The translations under genes were made by a program, and so were the position numbers. From Paraburkholderia sp. CNPSo 3272 (GTDB taxonomy: Bacteria; Pseudomonadota; Gammaproteobacteria; Burkholderiales; Burkholderiaceae): 64,000 nt of DNA. The DNA is taken from contig NZ_JAMBPQ010000010.1 of NCBI RefSeq assembly GCF_024206495.1, positions 171,334 to 235,333 of the forward strand. Reading direction: 5' to 3'. How positions within the stretch are numbered: the stretch's first letter is position 1; each line of letters begins with the position of its first letter. The notes beneath the pieces were generated by a model that did not search any database, had not been told where the DNA came from, and was given only the letters and a program-made list of their open reading frames with translations. Below are positions 17,690 through 25,581 of the stretch, in pieces.

Positions 17690-18452
17690 TGTGCCGCTCC
17701 TGTAACCCTTCCTGCAAGCGGGTCTTGTCGCTTGCCATGGACCCGGCGCCGGTGCGGTGACGCGGGGGTCATGACGGACGGCGAAATCGACGCCCGGTGA
17801 AGGGCGCTTGTTGCGAAACGCCTCGGTGTTCCGCAGCGGATATTAATAATTGTTTTTGTAGGGAATGTGTATAGCTAGCGGAAAAATAGTCTGCTTGACT
17901 TGTGGATAATCCTGAACTAATGGGAAAAAACAACCGACTCGCGTGCGTCAACAATGCGCGCCGCCATTTCGCACCGATCACGCAATGCGCAGTTTGCTCC
18001 CATTGCAGCCGGTTAACCTGACTTAATTGCTCAACCTTGAAAAACAACACTTGGCGTTGTTTTGTATGACTAATTCAGTATTCGGCACATATTGAGTTGA
18101 GTCGGTTTTATTCAATATGAATTAAGTGAAGGTTGTCGCACCTTTAAATGTTTGTTAGCGTGTGCAGCCGCTGTCTGGTAAAAAACCGGTATGCCTCGGC
18201 GTGGATGGGATGGCGATCGGGCAATTTCAGGGAGTGATTTGATTTTTTTGTGCAGAATGGGTTTTCGCAAATATTTCGAATCGATTTCAATGCGGTTTGA
18301 TTCGAATGAACGAATGCAGAATGCCGGATTCGCCGCGCAGCGTATCGTGCGGCGAAACGGGTCCCTGAATCCTGCCGGGCCGCCAAACGCGTCCGCGCGC
18401 TCCGTCAAGCGATGCGCGGCACGGGCGGCGGCCCGCTTTCTGGCCGCTGCGG
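17690..18452. other. AT-rich intergenic region with a DnaA-box-like 9-mer
   Basis: About 760 bases between two divergent genes. Roughly 17820-18320 is clearly poorer in GC than anything else in the window. No convincing gene was found. It contains a perfect 9-mer TGTGGATAA (17901-17909, complement of the DnaA box TTATCCACA), an inverted repeat AAAACAAC / GTTGTTTT (18041-18063), and several T-runs. One DnaA box is not evidence of an origin. The region could be a large promoter, an H-NS-silenced island edge or a relic insertion. Confidence 0.5.
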
Positions 18453-18851
18453 ATGAACCAAGAACTCGATGAAAAGGTAGGTCGTTTGTTGCGCCGCGCT
18501 GCGAGCCGGCGCTCGCTCGTGCCGTATGGAGCGTTTCATGCCCTGTTCGCGGGCGAGGTGCCGTTGCGGGTGCGTTACGAAATGCTCGAGGCGGCCGCGG
18601 CCGCGTTGTGCGAGCCGCGCGAGGCCGACTACGCCTCGCTGCTCTCGACCGATTCGGGTCTGCCCGGCCCGGACTTCTATACGCGCTTCAAGCGCTTGCA
18701 TGCCGAGCGCTACTACGAAACGCTCGGCGCGGACCGGCATCGAATGCTGCGGCTCGCCGAAAAGCGTCAGCTCGCGAACGAAGAACGCGAGCGTGTGTAT
18801 GCCCATTACCTGCGCTGTGCGGCCGAAGAAGCCTGCATAAACAGCGCTTGA
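18453..18851 (+). CDS. Conserved hypothetical helical protein
   Basis: 132-aa soluble protein with no signal peptide or membrane segment, apparently all-helical and rich in Arg, Glu and Ala. Recognisable stretches include LVPYGAFHALFAGEVPLRVRY and LPGPDFYTRFKRLHAERYY. It has normal GC and codon use, unlike the AT-rich DNA upstream. I do not recognise a family. The gene is followed 59 bases later by an exported protein on the same strand, so the two may be co-transcribed. Confidence 0.65.
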   Translation: MNQELDEKVGRLLRRAASRRSLVPYGAFHALFAGEVPLRVRYEMLEAAAAALCEPREADYASLLSTDSGLPGPDFYTRFKRLHAERYYETLGADRHRMLRLAEKRQLANEERERVYAHYLRCAAEEACINSA

Positions 18852-18910
18852 TGCGAGCGAGCGGCGCCATGCCGCTCTCGTGCCAATCACCATCCACACC
18901 AGGAGGCTTC

Positions 18911-19537
18911 ATGTCCACGCGCTACCGTTGTTGCGCGCCGCTGCTCGGCGCCGTACTCGTGCTTGCCCTCGGCGTGTCGCCGCATGTACCGCTGTTTGCG
19001 CAGACGGCGTCCGCTGCCGCGCCCGAGAGTGCGCCCGAGAGTGCGCCCAACGCCGCGCTGCAGATCGGCGAGGTGCAGACCACGGCGACGGTCGTGAGCA
19101 TCGACGCGGCCACCAACTCGGTCACGCTGCGCGGCGCGCGACGCAACCTCGTGACGGTCGCAGTCGATCCGGCAGTCGGCGACGTGAGCAAGCTCAAGCC
19201 CGGCGATCATGTGAACATCCTCTACAAGGAGGCGTTGCTGCTGCGCGCTGAAAAGATGGCCACGAGGGGCATCCGCTCGCGCGTCGATACGGTCGCTACC
19301 ACGCCCGCTTCCGGCGGCATGACGGCGACGGCGCGCAGCGTGCAGGTGATCGCCACGGTGGAGAAGATCGACCGCAAGAGCCGCAAGGTCGCGTTGCGCG
19401 GACCGAACCGCACGGTCGTGGTGGTCGCGCCGCCGGACGTGCCGCTCGAATCGATCAAGGTGGGCGACAGCATTCGCGCCGACTACGTGGGCGCGACGGC
19501 CGTGCACGTCACGCGCGACGGCCAGAACCTGCAGTGA
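18911..19537 (+). CDS. Exported protein with two tandem beta-rich repeats
   Basis: 208-aa protein with a signal peptide (hydrophobic core LLGAVLVLALGV, cleavage likely after LFAQ-TASAA) and a perfect AGGAGG four bases before the ATG. The mature part is two related units. ATVVSIDAATNSVTLRG...VSKLKPGDHVNILYKEAL is echoed by ATVEKIDRKSRKVALRG...LESIKVGDSIRADYVGA. Each looks like a small beta barrel of 55-60 residues. No enzyme motif is seen; a periplasmic binding or structural role is a guess. Confidence 0.75.
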   Translation: MSTRYRCCAPLLGAVLVLALGVSPHVPLFAQTASAAAPESAPESAPNAALQIGEVQTTATVVSIDAATNSVTLRGARRNLVTVAVDPAVGDVSKLKPGDHVNILYKEALLLRAEKMATRGIRSRVDTVATTPASGGMTATARSVQVIATVEKIDRKSRKVALRGPNRTVVVVAPPDVPLESIKVGDSIRADYVGATAVHVTRDGQNLQ

Positions 19538-19562
19538 GGCAGTGACGCCAGGGCGGCGTGTG

Positions 19563-19808
19563 CTAGTCGGCGCGATTGCGGTCGCGCACGAGGATCGACA
19601 CGTAGATCGCCGTGCAGACGATGATGACGGCCACGCCGGCAATCACCTTCTGCTGGTCGAAGTTGATGAGCCCGACCACTGCGATGGCGATGCCGGCGGC
19701 AGAGCCGAGCGTGCCCATTGCGGCCACAAAAATGCGCAGCTTGCTCCAGACGCGATGGCGCCGCTCGGGACCTGCGCCTTCCATAAACCGATGCAGTCGA
19801 TCAAACAT
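19563..19808 (-). CDS. Small two-helix membrane protein
   Basis: 81-aa protein with a basic N-terminus, two membrane helices (FVAAMGTLGSAAGIAIAVVGL and VIAGVAVIIVCTAIYVSIL) and a charged C-terminus. GGAAGAG precedes the ATG by five bases. No family is recognised. It stands alone and converges with the exported-protein gene on the other strand. Confidence 0.65.
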   Translation of the reverse strand: MFDRLHRFMEGAGPERRHRVWSKLRIFVAAMGTLGSAAGIAIAVVGLINFDQQKVIAGVAVIIVCTAIYVSILVRDRNRAD

Positions 19809-20050
19809 GGCGGCTCTTCCGGGTTGGGTAGAAGACGGTCATGCGGGCGCGAATGAACGAGCGGCCCGGACCGGATCAAGTATAGCCAGCCCATTATTAC
19901 GCGTTCTTTCCATTGCCTGCGCCCTCGCGCGCCGGAATTCCCAATCGTTTTTTGCGCGCGTTTAAGTTTGTCTTAATTTTGGCTCGCCATGATGGAGCGG
20001 TCGGGTCGATTCGATAGTTCGATTCGCGGTTGTTCTTCACGTCCCCTGTT

Positions 20051-20081
20051 GGCCGCCGATTCACTCGGCGGCCTTTTTTTT
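20051..20081 (+). terminator. Strong plus-strand intrinsic terminator without an annotated gene
   Basis: A perfect 9-bp stem GGCCGCCGA / TCGGCGGCC with a five-base loop is followed by nine T residues, a textbook Rho-independent terminator on the plus strand. Both flanking genes (19563-19808 and fliD) are on the minus strand, so no annotated transcript ends here. The 100-150 bases before it, including a repeated TCGATTCG (20007-20034), could be a small RNA gene. No convincing promoter was found. Confidence 0.75.
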
Positions 20082-20128
20082 CGTCTGCCGTCGACGTTTG
20101 CTAGCGTCGAGCCGCGCGCATTCACGCC

Positions 20129-21571
20129 TTATTTGTGATTCGTCGCGAGGGCGCCCGCGCTGTTTGCGCCGCCAAAGAGCTGTGTCAGATATTGCTGGTT
20201 GTTGTTCATGATCGACATGAGGTTATTGAGCGCGGTGAACTGGCGGTTGAATTGCGCAGTGAGCTGGGTTGCGCGCACATCGAGCATCGACGACTGCTTC
20301 TTGATGTCGTCGAGCTCCTTGTTGATGTCCGTGCTGCGCCGCTCGATGATGCCGCTCGATTTCACGTAGGGCGTAATGGCGCTGTTGAGTTTCGCAGTGA
20401 TGCCGCCGCTGCCGAATAGCGCCGCAATCGCACTGTTGCCCGGTTGCAGCGCCTTCTTGAACGTCTCGTCATCGATCTCGAGCTTGCCGCTCTTGTCGAG
20501 CTTGATGCCGATCTCGCCCAGCGAATGGGTCACGCCGTCGCTGCCCTTCACGCCCGTCGAAACGACCGCCGGCAGACTCGCCGCGAGTGTGCGCGCGATC
20601 GAGTCGCCGAGTAGCGCGCCCGCTTGCGCGCTCGTCGAACCGGTCGCGGCCGTGTAGGAGGTCAGCCCGTTCAGGGCATCCACGTAGCTGTTGTACGCCT
20701 TCACGAAGTCGCGGATAGATGTGCCCGTCGCTTCGGTGTCGGGGGCGACGGTGAGCGTTTGCTTCGTGCCCACCGATGCGCTTGCGAGCTTGATCGTGAT
20801 ATCGCTCACCACGCCCTCGAGCGTATTGCTCGCGCTCGTGACGCGCGTGCCGTCGATGCGTAGCTCGGCGTCGCCGGCTGCCTCGACTTCGCGCATCTGC
20901 GAGGAAACGAGGCGCGGATCGAGGCCTGAGGCCGCCTGCACCTCGATCGCGTTGGCCGCGCCGGTCTTGTTCGCGGTCAGCACGAGGTGCTGGCCGTCGG
21001 CGCCGTTGACGATCGAAGCCGTGACGCCGGGGTTGTCCTTCGCCCGATTGATCGCCGCGACGACGTCGGTGAGCTTGTTGCTGCCACCGGCGATCGTCAG
21101 ATGCATGGACTTGCCGCCCGTCGAGATGTCGAGGCTGCCTTCCCCGAGCGTCTCGCCCGCGTCGAAGCTGTCCGAGGCGAGCTTGTGCGCTGTCGCGAGG
21201 CGATCGACTTCGACCGTGAAGCTGCTCGCCTCGGCGTTCTTGCCCGCCACTGCGCTCAAGCCCTTGTCCTTCTCGCTCGTCGTGACGGTGAAGCGTTGCA
21301 GCGCGGCGCCATCCTTGAACGGCTCGAGTGAGGTCTGGAGCGAAGCGAGCGCCGACTTCAGCGTGCCGAGCGCCGACAGCGTCGTGTTGCTGGCCGTCTG
21401 CTTCGCGCTGAGGATAGCGCTCGGCCCCGCGATCTTTGCGTTGACGAGCGCCTTGACGAGCTGGTTGACGTCGAGCGCGGAGTTGGTCGCGCCGCTGATG
21501 ATCGACTGGGCGGCGTCGCTCAGCGCGCTGTTCGCGCTGGCGGTCGTGGTGTTCGTGATCGTGCTTGCCAT
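20129..21571 (-). CDS. fliD: Flagellar hook-associated protein 2, filament cap (FliD)
   Basis: 480-aa protein that caps the flagellar filament and helps flagellin fold at the tip. The N-terminal FliD domain contains LDVNQLVKALVNAKIAGPSA, and the C-terminal domain contains DINKELDDIKKQSSMLDVR followed by QFTALNNLMSIMNNNQQYL. The protein is Ala/Ser/Thr-rich and lacks cysteine, as expected for an extracellular flagellar protein. It is not accompanied here by fliC, flaG, fliS or fliT. A near-consensus sigma-28 promoter lies 66 bases upstream of the ATG. Confidence 0.93.
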   Translation of the reverse strand: MASTITNTTTASANSALSDAAQSIISGATNSALDVNQLVKALVNAKIAGPSAILSAKQTASNTTLSALGTLKSALASLQTSLEPFKDGAALQRFTVTTSEKDKGLSAVAGKNAEASSFTVEVDRLATAHKLASDSFDAGETLGEGSLDISTGGKSMHLTIAGGSNKLTDVVAAINRAKDNPGVTASIVNGADGQHLVLTANKTGAANAIEVQAASGLDPRLVSSQMREVEAAGDAELRIDGTRVTSASNTLEGVVSDITIKLASASVGTKQTLTVAPDTEATGTSIRDFVKAYNSYVDALNGLTSYTAATGSTSAQAGALLGDSIARTLAASLPAVVSTGVKGSDGVTHSLGEIGIKLDKSGKLEIDDETFKKALQPGNSAIAALFGSGGITAKLNSAITPYVKSSGIIERRSTDINKELDDIKKQSSMLDVRATQLTAQFNRQFTALNNLMSIMNNNQQYLTQLFGGANSAGALATNHK

Positions 21572-21636
21572 GAAAGAAGTCCGTTCGTTCTGGTGCGTCG
21601 AGTCGACGGAACGCGCGAATGCGCGGTCATGCTTTC

Positions 21637-21663
21637 ATTACGGCAAGCTTTCATGAAACTTTA
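21637..21663 (-). promoter_or_regulatory. Sigma-28 (FliA) promoter of fliD
   Basis: On the minus strand the sequence reads TAAAGTTT, 11 bases, GCCGTAAT. The -35 element matches the E. coli FliA consensus (TAAAGTTT-N11-GCCGATAA) in all eight positions. The -10 keeps GCCG and the exact spacing. It drives fliD (start at 21571), fitting a late flagellar gene. Confidence 0.85.
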
Positions 21664-21728
21664 TGAAAGAAATGAAAAGATTTTGAAAAGTGCGCGGTCG
21701 GCACTGCGGAGGCAGTCCGCGGCCCGCT

Positions 21729-22322
21729 TCAGAGGTGCTCGGGGAAGCCCGAGCGACCTTGTGTAAGGTCGGTGAGCGTGGTGCGCGCGGCGTCGAGGGC
21801 GGTGGCGGGCAACTGGATCGTGAGGCGGACTGTCATGGCGTACTGGCTTTCCACCAGCGTGAACTGCTGCTGGTCGATCCAGTGGCGCACGCGGGTTTCA
21901 TCGGGATAGCCGAGTTCGACGGTGAGGCGCGCCTGCGCGATGCGCTCGATACGCTGCGCCCCCTGCAGGGCGCTGGCAATGGCGTCGGTATAGGCGCGCA
22001 CGAGGCCGCCCGCGCCAAGCTTCGCTCCGCCGTAGTAGCGCACCACGGCGGCCAGCACGCCGTCCAGGTCGTGATGGCGCAGCACTTCGAGGATCGGGCG
22101 CCCGGCGGTGCCGGAGGGTTCGCCGTCGTCGGACATGCCGGACTGGCCGCCCGCGAGCAGCGCCCAGCAAACGTGCGTGGCGGCGGGATGTTCGTCGCGC
22201 AGACGGCGGATTTCAGACATGGCCGCGTCGCGGTCGGCAACAGGAATAGCGTGCGCGATGAAGCGGCTCTTGCGGATATCGAGTTCCGCGGTAACGGGAT
22301 GGGCGAGCGTGAAAGTCGGCAC
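21729..22322 (-). CDS. yigZ: YigZ/IMPACT family protein
   Basis: 197-aa protein of the UPF0029/YigZ family. The conserved stretches KSRFIAHAIPV, DDGEPSGTAGRPILEVL and VVRYYGGAKLGAGGLVRAY are all present, followed by the small C-terminal ferredoxin-like domain. The family relates to eukaryotic IMPACT, a translation-stress regulator; the bacterial function is not settled. The start is a GTG at 22322, because no ATG occurs before the upstream in-frame stop and the protein then begins exactly where relatives do. Confidence 0.9.
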   Translation of the reverse strand: MPTFTLAHPVTAELDIRKSRFIAHAIPVADRDAAMSEIRRLRDEHPAATHVCWALLAGGQSGMSDDGEPSGTAGRPILEVLRHHDLDGVLAAVVRYYGGAKLGAGGLVRAYTDAIASALQGAQRIERIAQARLTVELGYPDETRVRHWIDQQQFTLVESQYAMTVRLTIQLPATALDAARTTLTDLTQGRSGFPEHL

Positions 22323-22596
22323 GAGCGGGGTGGCACTGCAGGCGAAACCCCCATGTTAACCGATGCCCATGGGCCGGCTTTCGACGTCCGTCCCCATATC
22401 TTGCCAGTTTGCGTAAGGGTTCTTTGCGGGAGATGCTAGTGACGCCCCGGCGTTCAGCCCGGATAATGCACCGCATGACGGATCTAGCTCTGGCTGGAGC
22501 GAAGCCGAACTCCTCATTCGGTGATCCGTCATAGCTTTTCTCTCGCGGCGCCGCTGCACCGTTGCGGCAGACGCGATTCTCCAAAGCACAGAAGCC

Positions 22597-22632
22597 AAAA
22601 AAATCCCCGGTCGGACGGTGTCACGACCGGGG
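22597..22632 (-). terminator. Intrinsic terminator, minus strand
   Basis: On the minus strand a perfect 9-bp stem CCCCGGTCG / CGACCGGGG with a ten-base loop is followed by A and then seven T. It is the downstream one of two terminators 125 bases apart, so an RNA of at most about 120 bases may end here. Confidence 0.75.
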
Positions 22633-22741
22633 GTCACAAGGCTCGCCTGTTCTCAAGAGGCAATCCCACCTTACGTCCGCAAAATTGTGGCCGCAATCGG
22701 AAAAAAAACCTGGTGCGCGTAGCGCCCAAAGGGCGCTAGTG

Positions 22742-22793
22742 TTCTCATTCGCGCGCAAAAAAATCCCGGCCATCTCTGGCCGGGCAATGAGAA
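22742..22793 (-). terminator. Intrinsic terminator inside a longer closing stem, minus strand
   Basis: The minus-strand stem CCCGGCCA / TGGCCGGG is followed by A and seven T (22757-22784), a clear terminator. It is enclosed by a second perfect 8-bp pair, TTCTCATT (22742-22749) with AATGAGAA (22786-22793). The outer pairing would span the T-run and compete with, or follow, termination. It could end transcription from the small exported gene at 23124, or be part of a structured leader. Confidence 0.7.
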
Positions 22794-23123
22794 TACACCG
22801 TGCGCTCCGGGGAACGAAACGCCCATCAACGTTACCCGCGGGCCGTGCGTCCGGCAACACTTCCGCATTACCTGCAATTACTGACGTCCGGCTTTCCCGC
22901 CGCGCCCGGCACGCGGGCGCCGCTGGCCGGATCGGCCGTGTGGCGGGCATCGCGCCCAATCTGTTTGGCATGCCGAACGACATCCGTGCGATCACGCATG
23001 CATCGCGAAGTAAGGCGCCGAAATGCGCCGAGGCCGGTCTCCCTCGGGGAAGACCGGCCTCGGTGTGCCGCTTCGGGCGCCTCTGGAAAGGGCGCTCCTT
23101 AGATCACGCGTGCGTCACGCGGA

Positions 23124-23441
23124 TCAGTAACGCGGCGGGGGCGGCGGACGACGGTCGTCGTCGCGGTAGTGCTGGGGGCCCGGATCGTGCGGGTGATGGT
23201 GCATCCACTCGTCGTGTTCCCAATAGCGGTGGCCGTCGTAGTAACGGTTTTCGTGCCAGCCGATCGAGACGTGCGCATCCACCGGCATCATGTGCGGCTG
23301 ACCGTATTGCGGCGCCGACTCGGCACGCAGCCCATATGGTGCGGATTGAGCGAAGGCGCTCGATGCGCCCATCAATGCGCCGCCGGCGATCAGGGCTGCG
23401 GCGATACCGCGGGCGGGGGTCTTCCAGCTCTTCGTATTCAT
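23124..23441 (-). CDS. Small exported His/Pro-rich protein
   Basis: 105-aa protein with a signal peptide (hydrophobic GIAAALIAGGALMGASSAFA, cleavage after AFAQ). The mature part is rich in His, Tyr, Asp and Pro, with HENRYYDGHRYWEHDEWMHH and a terminal run of Pro. Similar short exported proteins are frequent in Burkholderia; the function is unknown, although the His/Asp clusters could bind metal. AGAGGAGG precedes the ATG at an ideal distance. Confidence 0.8.
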   Translation of the reverse strand: MNTKSWKTPARGIAAALIAGGALMGASSAFAQSAPYGLRAESAPQYGQPHMMPVDAHVSIGWHENRYYDGHRYWEHDEWMHHHPHDPGPQHYRDDDRRPPPPPRY

Positions 23442-23752
23442 GAGTTACCTCCTCTTTGGTTGCGTCGTCAGTCACATGGCACCGGGATGCCTTTGTGTTG
23501 CGACCACAGTTCCAAGCTTATCGGCCCGAAGCGGAGGAAAACGTGACCACTTGTAAGCTTTCGTTTCATACGATTCTTCATGCAGGAAAGGCCGCTTTGA
23601 CGGTTGGCCCTTGATGCAGAAAGGATTAAGCGCGGCCACTGACAATCGTGAGCAGGCCATAGGGGGTCGAGTTGTCAACTCACGTTACATTCGGGCGATA
23701 GGGGCGGCCCGAATGCGTCACCTGTACCGGCCAGCAGGTCCCTATGTCGTTC
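23442..23752. other. Intergenic region without recognised feature
   Basis: About 310 bases upstream of the small exported gene and downstream of the acyl-CoA synthetase. GC is lower than in the neighbouring genes. A GCCGATAA octamer on the minus strand (23518-23525) resembles a sigma-28 -10, but no -35 is found at the right distance. No gene or strong hairpin is seen. Confidence 0.4.
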
Positions 23753-25423
23753 TTACCGAGGGGTCTTCGGCGCGGGCGTTGCGCCAGCCACGTCGATCGC
23801 GCTCTGCGAACCTAGTTGCGCGCGCAACTCATATTTTTGGATCTTGCCCGTGGACGTGCGCGGCAGTTCGCCGAATCGCACCGCGCGCGGCACCTTGAAG
23901 TGCGCGAGAAAGAGCCGGCAGTGCGCGATGATTTCCTCGGCCGTGGCGCTCGCGCCGGGCCGCAGTTCGACGAACGCGCAAGGCACCTCGCCCCACTTGG
24001 GGTCGGGCATCGCCACGACGGCGGCGAGCGCGACGGCCGGATGACGATATAGCGTGTCTTCCACCTCGATGCTCGAAATGTTCTCGCCGCCGGAGATGAT
24101 GATGTCCTTGCTGCGGTCGGTAATGCGCACGTAGCCGTCGGGCGTCATCACGCCGAGGTCCCCCGTATGGAACCAGCCGCCGCGGAACGCGTCTTCGGTC
24201 GCGCGCTCGTTCTTCAAATAGCCCTTCATGCAGATGTTGCCGCGGAACATGATCTCGCCGAGCGTTTCGCCGTCTGCGGGTACGGGTTCCATCGTCTGCG
24301 CGTTGCGCACGCTCACGCCGCTTTGCAGGTGATAGCGCACGCCCTGGCGTGCAGCGAGGCGCGCCTGCTCCTCGTCGGGCAGCGTCTGCCAGCGCGCCTG
24401 CACCGCGCACACGGCAGCGGGGCCGTACACCTCGGTCAGACCGTAGACATGCGTGAGTTCGATGCCGATCGCCTTCATCTTTTCGATCACGGCCGGCGCG
24501 GGCGGCGCGCCGGCCACCATTGTGCACACTGTGTGAGCGATGCCTTCGCGATACTCGGCGGGGGCGTCGGCGAGCGCGCCCTGCACGATGGGCGCGCCGC
24601 AATAGTGCGTGACGCGCTCGCTGCGAATGAGGTCGAACACGAGCTTCGCGTCGAACTTGCGCAGGCACACGTTCACGCCCGCGCGCGCGGCGACGGTCCA
24701 CGCAAAGCACCAGCCGTTGCAGTGAAAGAGCGGCAGCGTCCAGAGGTACACGGCGTGCTTGGGCATGTCCCATTCGAGGATGTTGCTCACCGCGTTGAGG
24801 TACGCGCCGCGATGGTGATAGACCACGCCCTTGGGGTCGCCCGTCGTGCCCGAGGTGTAGTTCAGCGCAATGGCGTCCCATTCGTCGCGCGGCGGCTCCC
24901 AGGCGAACTCGGGATCGCCTTGTTCGAGGAACGCCTCGTAGTCGGTTGCGCGCGGGAAGCACTCGGGGTCGGCGGCCGCGATGTCGGCCACGCTGATGAT
25001 CCTGAGGTTGGGGAATTCGAGCGCCGCGCGCTGCGCGAGCGGCGCGAATTCGGTATCGACTATCAACGCCTTCGCTTCGCCATGGCGCAGCATGAACAGC
25101 ACGGTTGCGACGTCGAGTCGCGTGTTGAGCGTGTTGAGCACCGCGCCGAGCATGGGCACGCCGAAGTGCGCCTCGACCATCGCGGGGATGTTGGGCAGCA
25201 GCACCGCCACCGTGTCGCCGCGGCCGATGCCCTCCCGCGCGAGCGCACTCGCAAGCCGCCGCGTGCGCGCATAGGTTTCGCGCCAGTTGCGGCGGACGTC
25301 GCCGTGGACCACCGCCAGGCGCTCGCCATAGACCTCGGCGGCGCGGGCAATGAAATCGACCGGCGTGAGCGGCACATAATTGGCTTCGCGCTGCGCGAGC
25401 CCTTCTTCGTAGGGGTGCAACAT
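23753..25423 (-). CDS. Acyl-CoA synthetase, AMP-dependent (medium/short-chain type)
   Basis: 556-aa ANL-family adenylating enzyme that activates a carboxylic acid as acyl-AMP and then as the CoA thioester. Visible motifs are the phosphate-binding loop YTSGTTGDPKGVVYHH (about 185-200), YGLTEVYGPA (about 325), GWFHTGDLG (about 405) and, near the C-terminus, the catalytic lysine in STGKIQKYELR. Length and motifs match the AlkK/dmdB-like branch acting on medium-chain or aryl acids. The exact substrate cannot be read. It is divergent from a Crp/Fnr-type regulator, which may control it. Confidence 0.9.
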   Translation of the reverse strand: MLHPYEEGLAQREANYVPLTPVDFIARAAEVYGERLAVVHGDVRRNWRETYARTRRLASALAREGIGRGDTVAVLLPNIPAMVEAHFGVPMLGAVLNTLNTRLDVATVLFMLRHGEAKALIVDTEFAPLAQRAALEFPNLRIISVADIAAADPECFPRATDYEAFLEQGDPEFAWEPPRDEWDAIALNYTSGTTGDPKGVVYHHRGAYLNAVSNILEWDMPKHAVYLWTLPLFHCNGWCFAWTVAARAGVNVCLRKFDAKLVFDLIRSERVTHYCGAPIVQGALADAPAEYREGIAHTVCTMVAGAPPAPAVIEKMKAIGIELTHVYGLTEVYGPAAVCAVQARWQTLPDEEQARLAARQGVRYHLQSGVSVRNAQTMEPVPADGETLGEIMFRGNICMKGYLKNERATEDAFRGGWFHTGDLGVMTPDGYVRITDRSKDIIISGGENISSIEVEDTLYRHPAVALAAVVAMPDPKWGEVPCAFVELRPGASATAEEIIAHCRLFLAHFKVPRAVRFGELPRTSTGKIQKYELRAQLGSQSAIDVAGATPAPKTPR

Positions 25424-25581
25424 GGCGGTGTCTCCAAACGGTTATTGGTTTGTCGATATGATTCGCGCTACCGTAGCAGGGCCGCGCGCGCCAGTCTGTC
25501 GCCGGCGCGACAGAGCGGGCCGCGACGCGCGGTCCGCTCGACAAGATCGACCCAAAGATTGACCTAACCCAGGCAAGCGCG

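Larger units (their letters stand above)
22323..23123. other. Long intergenic region with several RNA-like hairpins
   Basis: About 800 bases with no convincing protein gene. It carries two A-run/stem elements that act as terminators on the minus strand (22597-22632 and 22757-22784). It also has a short AGCGCCC / GGGCGCT stem (22721-22737) near an eight-A run, and a GC-rich palindrome GAGGCCGGTCT / AGACCGGCCTC around 23030-23065 just downstream of the small exported gene. The clustering suggests one or more small structured RNAs on the minus strand. Confidence 0.5.

Noticed and set aside
17901..17909. DnaA-box-like TGTGGATAA as a replication origin
   Set aside because: Only one box was found, with no dnaA, parAB or repA nearby and no array of iterons.
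18112..18408. A 98-codon minus-strand frame in the AT-rich region
   Set aside because: No ribosome site, no recognisable motif, and composition matching random translation of the region.
23518..23525. GCCGATAA on the minus strand upstream of the small exported gene, like a sigma-28 -10
   Set aside because: No TAAAGTTT-like element lies 11 bases upstream; the best partial match needs a 13-base spacer, so chance is more likely.
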